From NCBI GenBank assembly GCA_903813345.2, contig CAIIXF020000011.1, forward strand, positions 12,250,842 to 12,314,841: a DNA stretch of 64,000 nt, written 5' to 3'. The notes beneath the pieces were generated by a model. The model saw nothing but the letters and a program-made list of their open reading frames with translations. It did no database searches and was not told the DNA's origin. The position numbers and the translations under genes are program-made. This DNA is from Owenia fusiformis. Lineage: Eukaryota; Annelida; Polychaeta; Sabellida; Oweniidae. Positions 1 to 13,700 of the stretch are shown here, piece by piece (positions within the stretch are counted from its first letter, which is position 1; every line of letters starts with the position of its first letter).

Positions 1-1615
1 ATGAACAGTAGTTCCAAATGTTTAAACAATATTTAATAGAAAACTGTAGATGCCTAATGTCTTGTAAAGCTCTCTTCAGTGAATATTTTGATGTGACTGT
101 ATATACAGTAGATGGATGATGATGACTGTGTATAGTCTATTTAATACTACAAATGCCAGCACTGAAATATTGCAAGTCATTCAATGCAATATAGTTGTGT
201 TTCCAGAATGAAGCAATCTTTTTGATTTAATGATGCTAGCTATTTAAAGTACTATACTAGATGCAAGTCATCCCTTATCAATAAAGCAAGCTTTGTGCCT
301 TGTAAAGGGGGATTATGTTTTATCTGAGTATAGTTGCACATGGTAATGTGTACACACAAATGTTTGTACATGAATTCAATGTTTATGTAGCTTGTCTACA
401 TATTTCAACCTTTGACCTTGATTGCCCTTTAACATCAATGGGAGCATTGGTTATTCAGATTCCATTTACATCAAATGTGGTATGCAAATACATGGTTAAC
501 CAGCACATACTATTTTCCTTGTTGCTGTTTTGATAACTTCTCAATCACAAACAATTTCCACTTTCACATCTACCTTGATTTAGTCAGTAGTTACTTCACC
601 TTGTAGTTTTTTGTGTACTTCATCAGCGGCATCAGTAGATTGAGTAACTATACTACAGTCTGTTACACTGCTTCAAAGGCAAGCAGTTGAACCTGAAAAT
701 TAAGAAATCTATAGACCATTGTGCCATAATATATAGAAAAATATATTCATATTGCACACGAATGACATTTGTAGATTTCAGATTATTTAGTGTTTAGTGC
801 AATAAGCCTGTGTCCTCTTGTAATTTGAGGTCCGTCCGCCATGTTATTTTTTTGTGAATTAACATGGTAGAGAAGCGTCAAATATAAGAGGTTACAGACT
901 TTATAAGCCAATTTACAAGCAATCCAACATATACAAATGTCATTTGTGTGCAATATGAATATATTTTTTCTAATTGCACAATATTATTTAGATTTCTTAT
1001 ATTTCTGGTTTAACTGCTTGCCTTTGAAGCAGTGTAACAGACAGTAATTGGAAGATTGTTGAACTAAGAAACAAGATGACGTCTCTTATTGATTTACACG
1101 GAACAGAGAAATGAATCTAAAGTAACACTATAAAGCCCATTTTGCCATTGGCACTAAAAAGTAGTATTATCCGTGCTACTAACAATTTGATGTCTACAGC
1201 AAGTGATATCTATAAATCATTTAAGTCATTAATTATACTCCTCTAATTTATTTGTTACATACATGTGAATGTGAAATTCCAATTGAAAGAAGGAACTGAT
1301 GTGACATTGATGTGACACTGATGTGACAATACACTAAAGCCTGAGTAAGTGGAACACTTTTAGTACATAAAGTGTTCTACTTGGGAGGATTCATTTAACA
1401 AAGGTTCCACTTAGCAGTGTTTGATGGACATGATAGTCATAATTTATGATTGTAAATAATTATGAAATTAGCTTTACTTTTAGATTGAACACCCTGTACT
1501 GTACATAAATTTTGGACAGGCATCCTAATGTGTTCCAGATCTTTTAAATGTTCTGTATATTATGCTTGTAAAAATTTTCATTTGTGTTTAAAAATATCAT
1601 ATTTTTGCATTTCAG
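1..1615. other. Upstream intron of the DHX33-like gene
   Basis: No exon was recognised here in any frame. The exon at 1616 begins with the last base of a split codon, so this is intron and the N-terminal half of the helicase lies left of the window. The stretch holds one inverted-repeat element (658-1042) and otherwise AT-rich unique-looking sequence. A short hairpin (GGAACACTTT paired with AAAGTGTTCT) lies near 1350-1375. The open frame at 315-533 has no recognisable domain and is not called. Confidence 0.6.
658..1042. mobile_element. Inverted-repeat MITE-like element
   Basis: Two arms of about 110-120 bp (658-776 and 931-1042) are reverse complements. Each begins with GTCTGTTACACTGCTTCAAA and they stay paired through the CATATTGCACAC region. 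The middle of about 150 bp is unpaired and non-coding. This is the form of a non-autonomous DNA transposon or foldback element. No target-site duplication was established, so the superfamily is open. Confidence 0.7.
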
Positions 1616-1787
1616 ACAGGACATTCTTGTTTTCCTGACTGGGCAAGAGGAGATTGAATCAATGGTGACTGCCATACGTGATGTCAGTAAAGAACTTTCT
1701 GATGACTCCTCTAAGATCTTAGCACTACCAATGTATGCATCACTGCCCCAGCACCTTCAACTAAGAGTATTTCAAAATGCACCAAAG
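1616..1787 (+). CDS. DHX33: DHX33-like exon 1 of the window: helicase C domain start
   Basis: Acceptor TTTGCATTTCAG precedes 1616 and donor AAG|GTAGGT follows 1787. The first base completes a split codon, then 57 codons follow. The reading starts [14 protein letters not shown], the opening strand and motif IV region of the second RecA domain, and includes [16 protein letters not shown], typical of DEAH helicases. The exon ends in phase 0. It lies just left of the duplication breakpoint and is present once in the window. Confidence 0.93.
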
Positions 1788-4700
1788 GTAGGTGTACAAA
1801 GCCACTGTGCTTTGTGGTAATACGATTAGTCAACTTAATTGAGGCAAAATTGGAAAATTGTCGGAGATTTAATTTGCCAAATTTAGCAAGAATAAATACC
1901 TTTGAAATTGGCGAAGGACCTTATACACCCTCCATTGGGATCTCCCCATGAGAAAAAAATAATTCATCTGATTTTTCAAAATAAAAATACTGCTTTTATT
2001 ATTACATTTATATGTACACTAGTATCTTTTTGACCTATATTCAGCACTGTATTGATGAATGGACCACTTATTAGGGCCAATATTCAATCATAAAGTGTAC
2101 AGGGGTCGAAATGCCAAACCAGGAAGTGTTTTTGTGTCTGTCAAAATCCATTTGCATCCTACACATCCCTACATCTTATCCAAATATGTTATTATCCCAC
2201 CGAACGAAGTTCGAGAGGGATATAGGAAAGCCGTCCGTCCGTCCGTCCATTCGTCCGTCTGTCCGTCCGTCTGTTTGTCCGGGCGATAACTCAAATACCG
2301 TTTCACGGATTTGATTCAAATTTTATAGGCTTATGCCTTATGGGTGTAGGACCTCTGCTCGAGAAGGAATTTTCAATATGGCGACTGAATTCAAAATGGC
2401 CGCCATTTTTCGTAAAAAATGTAATCTTTAATAACTCAAATACTAGTTTGCAGATTTGGTTCAAATTTTATATGCTGATGCCTAGCGACAAAGGAGTTTC
2501 GCACAAAAAGAGATTTTCAAGATGGCTGCTTAATTTCAAAATGGTGGCCATTTTTCGTAAAAATATGTAATCTTTGATAACTCAAATACCAGTGAACGGA
2601 TTTGGTTCAAATTTTATATGATGATGCTTAGGGACACAGTTGCTGTGTTCAACAAAAAATTTTCAAGATGGCCGCTTAATTTCAAAATGGCGGCAATTTT
2701 TCGTAAAAAACTTAATCTTTGATAACTCAAATACCAGTGAACAGATTTGGTTGAAATTTTATATGATTATGTGTAGGGACACAGTAGCTCTGTTCAAGAA
2801 ATAATTTTCAAGATGGCGGCTAAATTTCAAGATGGCGGCCAATTTTCGTAAAAAAACGTAATCTTTGATAACTCATATACCAGTGAACGGATTTGGTTCA
2901 AATTTTATAGGCTTATGCCTTTTGAATGTAGGACCTCTGCTCGAGAAGAAATTTTCAATATACCTTCTCAATTCAAAATGGCCGCCATTTTTCGTAAAAA
3001 ATGTAATCGTTGATAACTCAAATACGAGTTGACGAATTTGGTTCAAATTTTATAAGCTGATCTCTAGGGACAAAGGAGTTTTGCACAAAAAGAGATTTTC
3101 AAGATGGCCGCCTAATTTCAAAATGGCGGCCATTTTTCGTAAAAATATGTAATCTTGGATTACTCAAATACCAGTGAACGGATTTGGTTCAAATTTTATA
3201 TGATGATGCTTAGGGACACAGTAGCTATGTTCGACAAACTTTAAATACATTTTCTCAATGTTTCTAACATATTTTTCATATTCAAACATTACAGATATAT
3301 TTTTTCTCTCATTCTTTGAAAACTTAAAGTCATGTATAGTTTTCTTTATTACAAGTGACTTGTATAATAACTTTTTATCTAATATTCCCATCCCTATTTT
3401 TTCATTATCATTCAAAGCTACACTTTCCAAATATATTTAATTGCATTACAATGTATAAAAAAGTGTTCAATATTATCAACTTCGTTACATAGTTTACATA
3501 AATCAGATTGTTCTATGTTATATTTTTTAATAAACCACCATGTGGATATATACCATGGAAAATTTTCCATTGGATACTTAAAAGACCAGTGTCTGACATA
3601 CATTTAAATAGCTGATTCCAAATGTCTGAACCAATAGTCAAACCATTAAATTTTCAAGATGGCCGCTTAATTTCAAAATGGCGGCAATATTTCGAAAAAA
3701 CGTAATCTTTGATAACTCAAATACCAGTGAACAGATTTGGTTCAAATTTCATATGATGATGCCTAGGGACACAGTAGCTCTGTTCAAGAAATATTTTTTA
3801 AGATGGCAGCTGAATTTCAAGATGGTGGCCAATTTTCGTAAAAAACATAATCTTTGATAACTCATATACCAGTGAACGGATTTGGTTCAAATTTTATATG
3901 ATGATGCCTAGTTCACAATGGTATAAACTAACTTTGTGCCAAATTTCATGCTTCTATCACAAAGTGCACAAACATTTCAACATTTACACTAGCTATAATA
4001 AGCATAATATGTTTTGTTCGGTGGGATTTGCTACTCCGTGGAGTTGCTGTTTTTCTAGTTAATTAATGAAACATAACAGTATAATCTTTGGATTTACAAA
4101 GTTGTATGGGATTTCATAAGTGTAAAAGTTGCTTTTGAAGCATTTTCCTATAGCCATTTTGTAGGAAAAAAATGATGAAAAAATGTCTCAGCCTTTAATT
4201 TGAAGTATGACCTGAATCGATTGCAAACTTTATATTTGCACGTCTGATGTGATATACTATTTGTGTCATATTGTGAAATTATTTAATTTGCAATCGATTC
4301 AGGTCATAGTGTATTTTAGGTATTTTTGTGAAAATCAATAGAAACCAATGGGCTCCATTGGAATCTGATGATATCCACATGTTAAGTCAATGGAGCACAT
4401 CCAATGGCAAGTCAATACACCCTTGCTGAACTTAATGACCTCAACCTCAGCCCATGTGGGTCCAAACGCTTAAATATTTTCCACAGTATTATGTGACATT
4501 GTATTCTTTATGTTACACCTAAAAATGATTCATTTTGTTTATGGGGAGATCATAATGGCGGGTGCACTAGATCCTTTGACAGGTGAACCAGTATTTACAG
4601 TCGTCATTCTAACAAAGAATAAGCCAGGTGGATAAAAATTGAAAAGGGAAGCCAATGTGGTGATTAAAATTGAATTATTTAGAAAATGATAGAAAATTGT

Positions 4701-7700
4701 TTAATTTTGATGGGCGATAATAGAGTTATGCACAATAAAATCAACCTAAAGAAATGCTTTAATATCTTCACAAGTTATCCAAATGAATAAATAAGCTCTA
4801 CTTACCTACTGGGTGCTATCTTATTACGACTTTTTGTTCCAATTTTTCAGTCTTCAACATTTGAACTGCGATACACCATCTTATACACTGGACGAAAATT
4901 GCTAATCTTTCTACCTTCAAAGACTTATCATTGAATTTTATCTTTGGTTTGCGATATTGCTAACATGCTCATGGAGTTTGATCTCATACATTAAATGCTA
5001 TTCCAGGGCACCAGGAAGGTGATCGTTGCAACCAATATTGCAGAGACTTCAGTGACCATTCGCAACATCAAGTTTGTAGTTGACACAGGCAAAGTCAAGG
5101 CAAAGTAAGTTTAGAGCAATCAGGGGCAAAAGGACGACTGTATAAAAATAATAGTTCTCAAATGATTTTTTTTTTATTATTTATCTATTTATTTTTTTAA
5201 TTTATTCAATTAAAGTTTAAACATATCTACACATACATGTACATTGATAATACAATCTTATTATATAACAAACTGATGAAATGCCTCCATATGATAACAT
5301 TTATCTATCATAGCATAATGATTTATAAAGCAACTAGAGGTACTTCAAAATCTGCTTTTTCAATTGATAATATTTTCACCTACAACCCCAAAATTGCCTT
5401 TTGTGGAATCATTTATAACAATGTTTCAGATCACTTTCCAATTTTTGCTATTTCTGACAAACCTCAATAATCCATTAACATGACAAAATGTCACCACCTA
5501 GTTGCTCACAATATTATTAGTTCAATCTAAAGTCAGATTTTAACTTCTGAGAACTTGTAGATGATTTTGAAAAAAAATTGTTAATTTGAAGCAAGTTAAA
5601 AAATACCTTTTTGACCTTGAGAAGGTCATTGAATGTCAAATATTTTTTTGACCCTTAAAATGTCATTGAAGGTCAGATCTATAGTCAGATTTGAACTTTT
5701 GAGAACTTCTAGATGATTTTGAAAAAAAATTGGTCAATTTGAAGCAAGTTGAAAAAATACCTTTTTGACCTTTTTTGACCTTGAGAAGGTCGATGGAGGT
5801 CAAATCTCAAATCTTAAGTCAGATTTGAACTTCTGATAACTTGTAGATGATTTTGAAAAAACATTGGTCAATTTGAAGCAAGTTGAAAAAAGACCTTTTT
5901 GACATTTTTCTACCTTGAAAAGGTCACTGAATGTCAAATCTTAAATGCAAAGTCAGATTTGAACTTCTCAAAACTTGTAGATGATTTTGAAAAAAAACTG
6001 AAGTCAGTCTAAACAGTATTTGTCAAGTTATTGGACGTTTAAATAATTGTTACAGACCCCAACCGCCTATCACCAACCACCAACTGCCAATCGCCAACTG
6101 CTGATCACCAACCGCTGTCACAAAAAACGGAGACAATAAGAATATGTCACCACTTTTAGGTGGTGACATAACAAAACAAAAATATCATAAATTTCAAAGA
6201 AATCCTCTCTAGTGAAACTTGGGATAATATTACTAATGTCACTAATGCCAATGAATCTTATAATAAATTTGAGGGTAAACTGTCAAGTTTCTACAATGAA
6301 TGAAACATTTCACTTAATAGTGGGCACTAAGACACATCTATATCAATAGGTATAAATAGTATGCATTTATCACACAAGCCAATCTCCATCTGTTCATATC
6401 ATGTTTAATTTAGTCCATAACTTGTACTTTAATTTCCATAGTGGCCTGAACATGTAGACCATGCCATCTGCTGTATTATTTGAATTTGCAATTTATTCCA
6501 GAACGTTTAACCCCCGTAGTGGACTGGACATGTTGAAGGTCCAGAAGACCTCCAAGGCTCAGGCATGGCAAAGGTCAGGGAGGGCAGGTGAGGATGTTTA
6601 TGTAACTATGTCTTTGTACAAGATAGCGTGTATTATAGGGTGTATTATAGGGTGTATTATTTTAGCCACTGTTTTCTTATTTGTGACTGGTGCTTCTGTT
6701 ACATATGTTTACACTTTAATTTGTGATTACAACTACAAGTATATTATTATCCCATAGAACGAAGTTCGGAGGGATATAGGGAACGCCTCCGTCCGTCCGT
6801 ACGTACGTCCTGCTTTAACAAAACATGTGGGACAGTGTATCTATATATTACAAGATGTCCGTCCGTCCGTCCGGGCAATAACTCAAATACCGTTGGCCCG
6901 ATTTTGTTCATATTTTGTACACATATACCTTATGGGAGTAGAAGTTCTGCTCGAAAGCCGATTTTCAAAATGGCCACTCATTTCAAAATGGCGGCCATTT
7001 TAGTGCCGATTTTACAGTAATTTAGGTGCAATATGTAAAACTGTTATAGCAATATGTTTTAAATGTAAAAAAATTATAAAGGACATTAATAATGCTACAA
7101 ATGTACATATTAAAGAAGCACATGGCAGCCATCTTGAAAAATGGTGGCCTTTACTCGTCATTTTACGATTTTTGCTATAACTCAAAAAATAGTGGAGCGA
7201 TTTTGTTCATATTTGGTATGTGAATACTATAAGCATTGTACACTGTCTTAAGACACTTTTGGTAGAAGGCGGCCATTTTTCAAAATGGCCGCCATTTTAA
7301 CATATTTTACTATAACTCGAAAAGTAGTGGAACAGTTTTTTCATATTTGGTATGTGAATACTATAAGCACGGCACACTGTCCTATGACACTTTTGGTAGA
7401 AGGCGGCCATTTTGAAAAAAAAATTACTACAACTCGAAAAGTAGTGGAGCGATTTTGTTCATATTTGGTATGTGAATACTATAAGCATGGCACACTGTCC
7501 TATGACACTTTTGGTAGAAGGCGGCCATTTGAAAAATGTATTTTAACGTATTTTACTAGGCTATAACTCAAAAAGTAGTGGAGCGATTTTGTTCATATTT
7601 GATATGTGAATACTTTAAGAATGGCACATTTTCTAATAAAACTTTGGGGAGTAGTCGGCCATTTTGAAAAATGGCCACCATTTTTATGTGTGTTATTTTA

Positions 7701-10700
7701 CAAGTACGTGTGCAATTTTTCAAAAATTTTAGAGGTGGCTACTGAAAAGCATATTATTTCTTCTGATGACAACTTGGCTAGTGAGCAACCATTTTGAAAA
7801 TGGAGGCCTTTCTTATGTGTGTTGTTTTATGATATTTGCTATTCGTTTGTAAAAATGCCAGCCATTTCTGTTCGATGGGATTCGCTACGCTTTGGCGTTG
7901 CCGTTGTTCTGGTTTGTCAATGTTAATGCCTTGTTGCCAATGATATATTTATAATAGTATTAAATAATAGCAAAATCATAATCAATAGTTGCCTAGATAA
8001 AGTAGGTACACTAAAACCTCCATGTGTGAACACTGAAGTACATTTAGTAGATTTCTCTATGATATATTGTATCAGACCGTTCATATTTGACCTGTTAACT
8101 ACTTAATGTTAACTACTATGATTCAAGATGAAATTGAGCCATTGAATAACTGGAGGGGTAAAAGGGAATTATAATGAATAATGAAATGATGGTTTTAGGA
8201 CGTGAATCAGCTGGAACGTGTTATCGTCTTTATACAGAGGAGGACTATGAAGCGTTGCCCACAAACACACGCCCTGAGATCCTCAGGTGCAATCTATGCA
8301 GCGTAACTTTACAGCTGTTGGCTTTGGGAATTAAAAATATAGCTCAGTTTGACTTCATGGATAAGCCTTCTACTGAGGTAAGAGGTGGAGATAGTAAATT
8401 GACAATTGATCAATGTTTTACTCAAAATATTACATACAGAACATATACCTAAAACACTGATGTGACACTTTGTGACGTCAAACTGACCAAAAGCAGGTTG
8501 CTCTGTAAAAGTATGCAGACAAAAATCTTTCTATATCAGTATATAAAATGCTAATTATGAGCAGAATGTTATTAAATATTCTCTGATTGTCCTCATATAT
8601 TTTACTAACAGCCCTAGACCATGTTATACTTCACTCAACCCTATCCTGCCAGAAATTATTTGAGAAAATCAGATATATGTCATCACAATAAGCACTGCTA
8701 TCATTATTATATTAATGTTCAATGCATTATGATTCAAAATTATTGCAATAAAATGGAAATATCATAGATTCATTTGAATTAAATACCAAAATTACATCAA
8801 GAATATTTAGAAGATAAACCCCCAAGAAAATCAAATTGACACATTAGTCACAAAATCATACTCGTTGATGTCATTTGGCAGGAAAGGGGTACGTGTTAAG
8901 GAAACATAGCATAACAATTAACAGTTAGGCAACAGTGTTGTAAGACCCAAGTGTAAGGACTTTTGCATTGTTATTATACAACTTTCAGTGACATCTTTAT
9001 TTTATGAAATATACAACTGTCATGAACAGGATCATTTGTAAAGTCTGTAACATATTCTGATTGCTCATAATTAGCATTTTATATACAGACTTTTGTCTGC
9101 TTAGTTTTACAGAGCAGCCTGACCTTGGACAGTTTGGCAATCTTAGGTAACTTTGATGTCACAAACTTGGAAAAAGTCATATCATTGTTTTAGGTATATG
9201 TTCTGTATGCAATATTTTGAGTAAAAATTAATCAATCGTCTAATGGATAATGTGTATTATATGCTTTTAACTATGTGTGAAAAGTTTACTGGTCATTTAC
9301 TAAAGTTATATGAGGTTTTACTTAATAGGAAAAGACTTTTGCTACAGAGGGTAAAGTAAAGAAAATCGATTATTTCCTGTGCACTGCTTTGCTGTATGCA
9401 AATGAATTAAATCAATGATGTCAATGGGTGAAAGTTTGAGGAATTAGTACAGCCAGAATATTTAACCTTCAAAACATGTAAAAACCTATGTAGGAGAGAC
9501 ATTACAGAACAGAACATAAAGTATGTGGTGCTTCTATGATTGATGTGTAAAGTGTTAAATGTAGACAACAGAAGACTAAGGAATAGACAACAAATGATAA
9601 TAGTACAAAATCATATCAATGTCTGGGATATTAAGCAAAACTGAAATGCTTATTCACTTCCCGGGATTCACTTGGCAGTGAACACCATACTACACAAATA
9701 TCCATGTATTTTAAGTACAATGTTACACCAAATTAACACTGTAAAATGACACTGGTCATTACCAATGTTCATCAAGGCTAATCAGCTTAATTCAACTGTG
9801 GCCATTCATACAATGCTCAGTCAGGTGATGCTAAAGTGGGAGTGAAACCAGAATACAATCAAAATAGTAATTTTATAGCAGGGTTATGAACGTTTACAAA
9901 GTCATTAGATGCTCTTTATGGCAAGGCTATAATATAAAATCTGGAATTAAAATAAAAATGATAATACAGTAGAACCTGTATATCTGAACACCTGGCTAAT
10001 CCGAACACCTCCCAATCTGAACACTTTTTTCGGTCCCATTTTTTTCTCCCATTGACTCCCATGTTAAAAAAAACTTGAAATGTGAACACCTCTCAATTTG
10101 AACAGTGAACAGTCATATTTGAAAAATTAACCTGTCTAATCTGAACACTTTTCATAAAATTTCACATGTTTCATACAAAATTGCTCAAATATTGTTATAT
10201 CAAAACTTTGGGAAAAAACTTAAATGGTCTTGATTAACCTATACTAGGGCTTTCTAGCATGACTGGATTCATTTGAATTGAATTTTCAAATTTCAGAAAT
10301 GCCGTAAAGCTATGTGGTCAAATGAACTATAAATATGTACCGAGAATGTGTTCAAATTTCCTCAGAATCAGGAATCTTGGAATGCAAAAACCTCAAAATG
10401 TGAACACCTAATCTGAACGTTTTAAGCCGGTCCCAATGGTGTTCGGATTAGACAGGTTTTACTGTAGATAAAACACTTATGTCACATACAGATTGATGTG
10501 CCAAGGTTTCATCACTTAAAATCACTAACAACGATATTTATTGATTGAATATTGCAAAAGATTGCTTTTGTATTGCCTTTGAGAATTTCATTGCTTTAAT
10601 AAAGCAGTTTTCCTGAAGGATTCAACAGATTAAATATCGAACGTTAAGATTGCAATGCAAGCCAAAGTGATTTAAACTTTATACATGGCCTTTAAATTAG

Positions 10701-13700
10701 TTGCTGGCATTATAATACTAAAGGGCTGCAGTTGAATCTGTAATAACTTAAAGTGAATATTTTGAACAAATCAGGATGAGAGTCAACAGAGCCGTTCAAA
10801 AGGTGTTGACCTCAAATTATAAGTGTAACTACATTATAATCTTAATGCTGATGTTGTGTGTATATCTGTACACTAAGAACAAAGAAACAATCCTCGACTG
10901 TCATTCGACCACTGCGAAAGTTTTGACAGATCTGAGGCAAGAAGAGAAGGTAAAACTAAGACATCACGATGACAATATCACTTTATCAAGCAAGAAGAAT
11001 GATATAATTGAGAATAGCAACAACATAACTACCATTGGAACTATGTCTCAAATAGGAATTGACAATAAAACTATGCCTCAGATAAGAAGTACCAAAAACA
11101 GTTTGCATGACAGTGCAAATAGCACAACGTCAAGCAAGCCAGTTATACAACTGAATATATCTGATACCAGAAAAGGGACAGAAAATGATTTAATTGATCC
11201 AGTTAACTATACAGCTGAAATCAGCAATCCACATGATTTTGAATTCACAATTAATGAAAATCAAACTTGCAAGAACGATGTTTTTCTTCTTGTGTATGTC
11301 TACACAGCACCAGGAAATTCTGCTCGCAGAATGGCCATCAGGAGTACGTGGGGAAATACAACTTCATATAATAAACCTGACAAAAATGTCAAAGTAATTT
11401 TTTTGCTTGGAAAAACTACTGAGACTCTACAATCCAAAATAAGAGCAGAGAGTTTACTATTTAAGGACATAATTCAAGAGGACTTTGTGGACTCATACAG
11501 AAATTTAACATATAAAGGTGTGATGGGATTAAAATGGGTTGGAAAGTATTGCCCAAATGCTACATTTGCTCTCAAAGTTGACGATGATGTTTTTGTCAAT
11601 ATATTCAGTTTAGTAAAATATTTGGAGAAAAGTAACAGTAATAAGGTTATATATGGACATATGGGGCCATTAGGATCAAAGAGACCTGTTTTCAGGGACA
11701 AAAAAAATAAATGGTATGTATCGAGGGAGGAATTTCCCATGGACTTTTTCCCACAATACGCTAGTGGTATGGCATATGTTATTTCCGGCTCTGCAGTGAA
11801 GACATTATATGACGCATCGCTACATTTGAAGTTTGTCTCGATGGAGGATTTTTACATTACAGGCCGTGTTGCAAAAGCTGTTAATGTCGCATTACACAAC
11901 ATGCATGGCTTTCTGTTCAGTCCAAGTGTTGAACACTTTTTTAAACAAAAAAAAGAACAAACAGAAATAATTCAAAACAATAACTGGAAGTTTGCATTCA
12001 GTGGATCAAACAATATGACTTCTTTAAATATTTTATGGCATAAATTAATATCTGAACAAAATATGTAACCCATTTTATGATTTTGGATGTTGTAGGGGAG
12101 CCTGAAATAATAATAATATTTAAAAAATATTACTCATTTTAATATCAAAATCATTCAGATTGATTTTTATGTCACCACCAAAAGGGGTGACATATTGTTA
12201 TAGTCTCCAACTATTTTGTGGATGGTGTTTGGCATTTAGCAGTTGGTGTCGGCATTCAGCGGTTGTCAACTGTGTCAAATGGCAGGTAGTGAAATTTTGC
12301 ATGTTAATGCCTTCTTGGTATTTTGTAGTTGGTCATTGGTCCATGTCCTACATGTGACTAAAAGATAACTAGCAATATTCAACGGAAGTCACGTGACTTC
12401 CGGTGAATATCAAATGATATTCAACGGTCATGAATGGACATTTGAAAAACATTCCCAACCTTGTTACCCACATGGCCAATACTGTGAGTATGAACACAAT
12501 GGTTCCATTTTCATTGACCCATTGCAATATTACAATTAATTATAATATTATCATGAAACCTTAAATTAAAATACTTCAATTTGGGAGTTGATATTTATTG
12601 ACTATACAATTTGGTAGTTGATATTTATTGTATTTATTGTTATATTGTAGAAGAAATATAAATGTATTTCAATGTTAACATATGACTTATTTAATTATAG
12701 AAGATGTTATGACAGTGATATAATAAAACAAATATTTAATTCTATTTTCGATGAATACCTGTGACACTTTCACAAGATGCTATTCCACTAGCCCTTCGGG
12801 CTTCGTGGAATATCACTTGTGAAAGATGCACAGGCATTCACCTCAATAGAATTAAATATTTGTATATTATACAATTATTTCATTCTGTTGAGTTGAATAT
12901 ATGTGTATCTTTCACAAGCAATATTCCTCAAAACCCTGGAGGGTAGGGGAATAATAATCCTGTGAAAGATAATTACCATCAGTAAGCCCAAAGTCAGAAT
13001 CCTTCTTGAATAGAGAGTCATTCATTACTTCTGATTTCGAATTCAACCTTGTCGGCTGCTTGCATGTATCAACCGCAACGGCTTGTTGCTAGTGCACCAC
13101 AGGAGTTCGATTGCAATAAACCGTAATAAACCAATAAACTGTCAACTATATGCAGATATCAGGCTACATACATGTATATAAGTTAGACACATATTTTCAA
13201 ACCAATGAAATCACCATTGAAATATGTAAGAGCTAGAACTGCATTCCTTGACAATAATCTGCTTTGAATTGGATTTTAACACTTCTTTACAATTTTACAC
13301 CGATTACTTTATGATTTCCATTAGAAAAATGAACATCACATCAGTCTAAACATTGATTTTCATGGTTTAAATGTGTTTAATATTATTTATGTATCACTCA
13401 AATCTTTAGGGGTTATTCAATTTAATTCTTCATTTACTAAATATGAAATATGTTGATTTGTTCTATGTGATGTATATTTTATCTGTATATTGTAGTGGAT
13501 CTGATGTTATATTATATGACTTAGATTATACATCATATTTGATAACCTCATCCTTTAATTAATACTCTATTTTATAATTTTCTAACTTTAAGTTTCTGAC
13601 TATATATCATATATGAAAGAAAGGTGTATGTTACTTGTAGGTAGAGATTTCTTAAAGAGATGTTTGAAATTATTCTTAGAAATAAACACTTGACATAGTT

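Larger units (their letters stand above)
1788..5006. other. Intron 1, copy A
   Basis: Contains the left boundary of the duplicated unit at about 1914: sequence from there matches 23386 onward and 51182 onward. It also holds an A-only (CCGT)n-headed element (2193-4058). The stretch 4067-4540 is again shared with units B and C. It includes a short inverted pair of ATGACCTGAATCGATTGCAA near 4207 and its complement near 4290. From about 4545 to exon 2 the sequence is absent from B and C. Confidence 0.7.

Noticed and set aside
5237-5470. 77-residue frame in intron 2
   Set aside because: AT-rich, no domain, and only partly present in the other units.
11474-11740. Minus-strand frame inside the galactosyltransferase
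   Set aside because: Shadow of the sense gene; present in both copies only because the DNA is conserved.
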